9,078 nucleotides of DNA from Dehalococcoidia bacterium (GTDB lineage: Bacteria; Chloroflexota; Dehalococcoidia; Dehalococcoidales; E44-bin46). The stretch lies in assembly GCA_020343755.1 (NCBI GenBank), contig CP070810.1, forward strand, positions 37,865 to 46,942, read 5' to 3'. The position numbers and the translations under genes are program-made. Numbering within the stretch: position 1 is the stretch's first letter; every line of letters begins with the position of its first letter. A model generated the notes under the pieces. That model was not told the DNA's origin, made no database searches, and saw only the letters and a program-made list of their open reading frames with translations. This document shows positions 6,909 through 9,078 of this stretch, piece after piece.

Positions 6909-6932
6909 CCTAAACCGAATTTGCAAATTAGG
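6909..6932. promoter_or_regulatory. Palindrome upstream of the stress-protein gene
   Basis: AATTTGCAAATT (6918-6929) is a perfect 12-base palindrome, flanked by CC and GG after one mismatch. CCTAA (6909-6913) and TTAGG (6928-6932) also form an inverted pair. It lies 11-34 nt before the stress-protein ATG, where a repressor could act. No clear -10/-35 pair accompanies it, so it may equally be chance in AT-rich DNA. Confidence 0.3.
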
Positions 6933-6974
6933 CACCAGCTAGAAACCCGGCAAGACCTGACAACGACATCGTGA

Positions 6975-8084
6975 CTATTTAACCGCAGTGGCAATCGTTT
7001 CTCCTTGGTTGTAATGTGTGCCTATCTCCGCGGTAATTTTAACCCTATCTGCCTCAAACATAACAACAATATCGGAACCACCAAAGGCGAAGTAACCAAA
7101 TTCCTCCCCTTTGGCAAGCATCGCCCCTACCTGCGCAGTAAGATTGACTGATGAAACTTCCCCCATGCCGATTGGCAACACCGCCACCAAACCGACAGGT
7201 GAGTCGATAACAATCAACCCCCTGGCCTGAGTGAATTGGTAGCCAGTCCCATCTACCATATCAAGTGAGCCATCTTCCTTTTTAATCACATCGAGGACTA
7301 CTTTACCTGATATGGTGCGGATCTCTCTGACTACTCCTCTTACAGGCACATGGTACCTGTGATAATCATGTGCACTAAGATAACTGTGTATGAATATTCC
7401 TCCCTTGAATCTGTCTTGGTAGGGACTGTTGTCCAGAAGTTCAATAACGGACCATTTGAAGTCTTTCGATGTTATTTCTGAATCTTCCTCGATTTTCCAC
7501 TGCCCCTGAAAGACGGAATCTGCCGGTGAAACAATAACACTGTCGTCACACAGACCATCTATTGGCCTTTTCCCAGGCTTGACGTGTCGGGAAAAGAATT
7601 GGTTAAAAGTCAACCACCCACTTGGTCCTGCGTCATAATCATCTATGTTGTAGATAGGGTCAGTATAAAACGTTTCTAGGTATTTTGCGGATTCAGTCGT
7701 ATCGAGAAAGCTACCCCAATCTTTAATGAATTTGTGTACCCATTGTTGGAATATAGGGTCTTCTTGAAGCTTATTATCTGGGGAGTTGTCGATGAGGTAG
7801 TAGAATTCCAGACACATAGGAAGCAAATTTCTATCGGTAGGAATTATTGTTACCATTTTATCCAAAAAATCGTAATATGCAGTAAGAGTTGGAGCATCCA
7901 ACCGCTCGGCTTTACGAATCGATTCTTTGAGAGCTTCTGTCAACTCTGGATTAACTTTTAAAATGCTTATTAACTCTTCAACGATCGGCTCATGGGCAGG
8001 TTCAGGCTCTGCTGCCGGCGCACACGAGATAACAAACGAAGCCACCAACACCATACTAATCAGGACTATTTTCTTCTTATTCAT
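6975..8084 (-). CDS. Lipoprotein of the phosphatidylserine decarboxylase family
   Basis: This 369-residue protein has a lipoprotein signal (basic MNKKK, hydrophobic core, VISC with lipidated Cys21) and a short Pro/Glu linker to about residue 33, so it should be anchored outside the cytoplasmic membrane. A helical N-terminal region (about 35-145) resembles the extra domain before the catalytic domain in PsiD-like decarboxylases. The catalytic domain (about 155-365) has SPAD with Asp189, DYHRYH with His242/His245, and the self-cleavage site FGGS at 334-337, where Ser337 would become the pyruvoyl group. All key positions of the pyruvoyl decarboxylase are present, with GGS in place of the common LGST. 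ATG 8084 has an excellent ribosome site (AAGGAGGT). The substrate could be a phospholipid head group or an amino acid such as tryptophan; sequence alone does not decide. The universal stress protein gene follows 76 nt downstream. Confidence 0.85.
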   Translation of the reverse strand: MNKKKIVLISMVLVASFVISCAPAAEPEPAHEPIVEELISILKVNPELTEALKESIRKAERLDAPTLTAYYDFLDKMVTIIPTDRNLLPMCLEFYYLIDNSPDNKLQEDPIFQQWVHKFIKDWGSFLDTTESAKYLETFYTDPIYNIDDYDAGPSGWLTFNQFFSRHVKPGKRPIDGLCDDSVIVSPADSVFQGQWKIEEDSEITSKDFKWSVIELLDNSPYQDRFKGGIFIHSYLSAHDYHRYHVPVRGVVREIRTISGKVVLDVIKKEDGSLDMVDGTGYQFTQARGLIVIDSPVGLVAVLPIGMGEVSSVNLTAQVGAMLAKGEEFGYFAFGGSDIVVMFEADRVKITAEIGTHYNQGETIATAVK

Positions 8085-8418
8085 GTATTACCTCCTTCAA
8101 GTCTAATTGAGTCGGGTGATTTACCATAGATAGCTCACACAGTATTTCTCGTCTCGGATTCTAGCTTAACATCCGCTTGTGGTTTATACTTTGCTTTTCG
8201 CCTTTACTATATCACTCAGTTTCGAATTGTCAATGTGTAAAGCATACCTAGCATTACCGACAATAAAGCTAGTCATAGCATCTTGAAAATAGCTAAGGTA
8301 ACAAAACGTCATAATGTGTAGTGCGTTTAGAGATATGCAATGAGTGGAAGCCGGTTCGCTGTGGGCTTGCGCTACAAGTCTGGACATTGGTCTGGCGTCA
8401 TAATAGCTATACCACCAA
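8085..8418. other. Gene-free stretch between the RiPP enzyme and the lipoprotein gene
   Basis: These 334 nt carry the lipoprotein promoter and its leader. A 67-codon minus-strand frame (8184-8387) has no ribosome site, contains the promoter and has odd composition, so I do not call it a gene. No RiPP precursor with a recognisable leader was found on either strand. No strong terminator hairpin was found after the radical SAM gene. Confidence 0.55.
8206..8233 (-). promoter_or_regulatory. Sigma-70 promoter of the decarboxylase lipoprotein gene
   Basis: On the minus strand, a perfect TTGACA (8228-8233) is followed by a 16-nt spacer and TATAGT (8206-8211, 5/6). Transcription would start near 8199, leaving a leader of about 115 nt. 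It may also drive the downstream stress-protein and ATPase genes, since no strong terminator or promoter is seen between them. Confidence 0.68.
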
Positions 8419-9078
8419 TTAAGACCTGGATGCTAATAAGTAGGCCAGCATTGCTCCTCCATGATCACTTAATATTTCCAGGTCATTTGCTAGGCTGAGG
8501 TACCAGTCACCCTCGCGCAGCATAAGGCGGCGACTTACCAAATCATCAAGGCCGTGGCGTAATGCGGCGTCACCGCAATATTTTTTACCCCTCTTTTCGC
8601 TTATCTCCGTTGACAGTGAAATGAACAGACGCCGGGCATCACAGGCCATATAAGCTAAGGCCATTTCTCCATCCAACTCAATCCGGGAGTCAGTACGGCA
8701 CGGCCTCGTGTCATAAATGGTTATCTTGCCTCGTGGCCCTGGCTCAAAGGCCAACAGGGGTGGCTCATGTTCTCGCCAGCACCGCATCCAATTCTGTACC
8801 TCACTCATCAAAGGGGATATGTATTCATGGATCTTGTCCTTGCCATCAAAATCACAAATGAAAAGGTAGGCTAAATTGTCAATATCTTCCTGCTTGAAGG
8901 GATATATTGATCGATAGCCGGGATGAGCACTAATACTATGCACTCCCCACCCCTTAGTACGCTCAAACAGAGGGCTAAACCGCTGCAGATTTACAGGAGT
9001 CATAATAGCGGGTGGCTGTAAATGAGTGACAGCCGGGATAAGCAAAGCCATACGTCTATAGGCATCAGCTTTCTCTCC
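8419..9078 (-). CDS. RiPP maturation radical SAM protein (B12-binding type), C-terminal part
   Basis: The frame is open from the window edge (9078, reading GEKADAYRR before Met 9051) to TAA at 8421-8419, giving 219 residues. The Met at 9051 is internal, so this is a truncated gene and not a 210-residue protein. The features match the C-terminal region of the RiPP maturation radical SAM protein 1 family (rSAM_ocin_1): LIPAVTHLQPP, then RFSPLFE, YRSIYPF with LAYLF, a conserved Trp region, IYDTRPCRTDSRIELDGEMA, and AYMACDARR followed by a winged-helix-like end with LMLREGDWYLSLA. Family members are about 600-650 residues with an N-terminal B12-binding domain and a central CxxxCxxC radical SAM domain, both outside this window. 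They modify ribosomally made peptides, often by C-methylation. The family is recognised from memory of its pattern and was not searched. Confidence 0.75.
   Translation of the reverse strand, partial: GEKADAYRRMALLIPAVTHLQPPAIMTPVNLQRFSPLFERTKGWGVHSISAHPGYRSIYPFKQEDIDNLAYLFICDFDGKDKIHEYISPLMSEVQNWMRCWREHEPPLLAFEPGPRGKITIYDTRPCRTDSRIELDGEMALAYMACDARRLFISLSTEISEKRGKKYCGDAALRHGLDDLVSRRLMLREGDWYLSLANDLEILSDHGGAMLAYLLASRS

Noticed and set aside
8077..8127. 16-codon leader frame overlapping the start of the lipoprotein gene
   Set aside because: Its ribosome site is poor, and part of it merely reads through the real Shine-Dalgarno site; no sign of coding.
3918..8312. 12-base repeat ACAAAACGTCAT at 3918-3929 and 8301-8312
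   Set aside because: A few 12-base repeats are expected by chance in 9 kb, especially in AT-rich spacers, and the contexts are unrelated.
8184..8387. 67-codon minus-strand frame just after the radical SAM gene, a possible RiPP precursor
   Set aside because: It has no ribosome site and no leader-like pattern, and it contains the strong promoter of the next gene.

Overview
The window reads as chromosomal DNA of a bacterium. Shine-Dalgarno sites are strong, sigma-70-type promoters are recognisable, and there is a bacterial lipoprotein signal. Coding GC is middling and intergenic DNA is AT-rich. The standard code applies, because TGA serves as an ordinary stop. A FAS1 protein, a plasma-membrane-type H+-ATPase, a universal stress protein, a B12-radical-SAM RiPP enzyme and a lipoprotein with few charged residues would fit Chloroflexota (Dehalococcoidia-like) or a similar environmental lineage. 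That placement is inference only; no marker gene here settles it.

Left part (1-1006). The 5' end of a fasciclin-domain gene leaves the window on the minus strand. An AT-rich divergent region follows. Next comes a small decayed reading frame that looks like a ParE-type toxin, then a degenerate initiator-tRNA-like sequence (anticodon CAT, encoded CCA) with a hairpin terminator. A good promoter for the catalase begins right after that hairpin.

Plus-strand cassette (1007-3788). A complete small-subunit haem catalase is followed 82 nt later by an MFS transporter. Beyond it, at 3887-3907, lies a second copy of the tRNA 3' end, in the same direction and 20/21 identical to the first. The catalase-MFS pair is therefore bracketed by tRNA-3'-end direct repeats, the pattern left by site-specific integration into a tRNA gene. 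No integrase is present in between.

Minus-strand block (3963-8233). Reading leftward, it holds a promoter, a lipoprotein form of a phosphatidylserine-decarboxylase-fold enzyme, a universal stress protein and a P3A H+-ATPase. The stress-protein gene has an in-frame TGA at codon 15. The ATPase has no standard start codon where its Shine-Dalgarno site predicts one; ATA stands there. Two start-region lesions in adjacent genes suggest decay, unusual decoding or sequence errors. If active, the stress protein and proton pump would fit acid or energy stress, and the catalase would fit peroxide defence.

Right end (8419-9078). The C-terminal third of a RiPP-maturation radical SAM/B12 protein runs off the window. 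It is the best lead to an undescribed system, but its catalytic domains, and probably its precursor peptide, lie outside.
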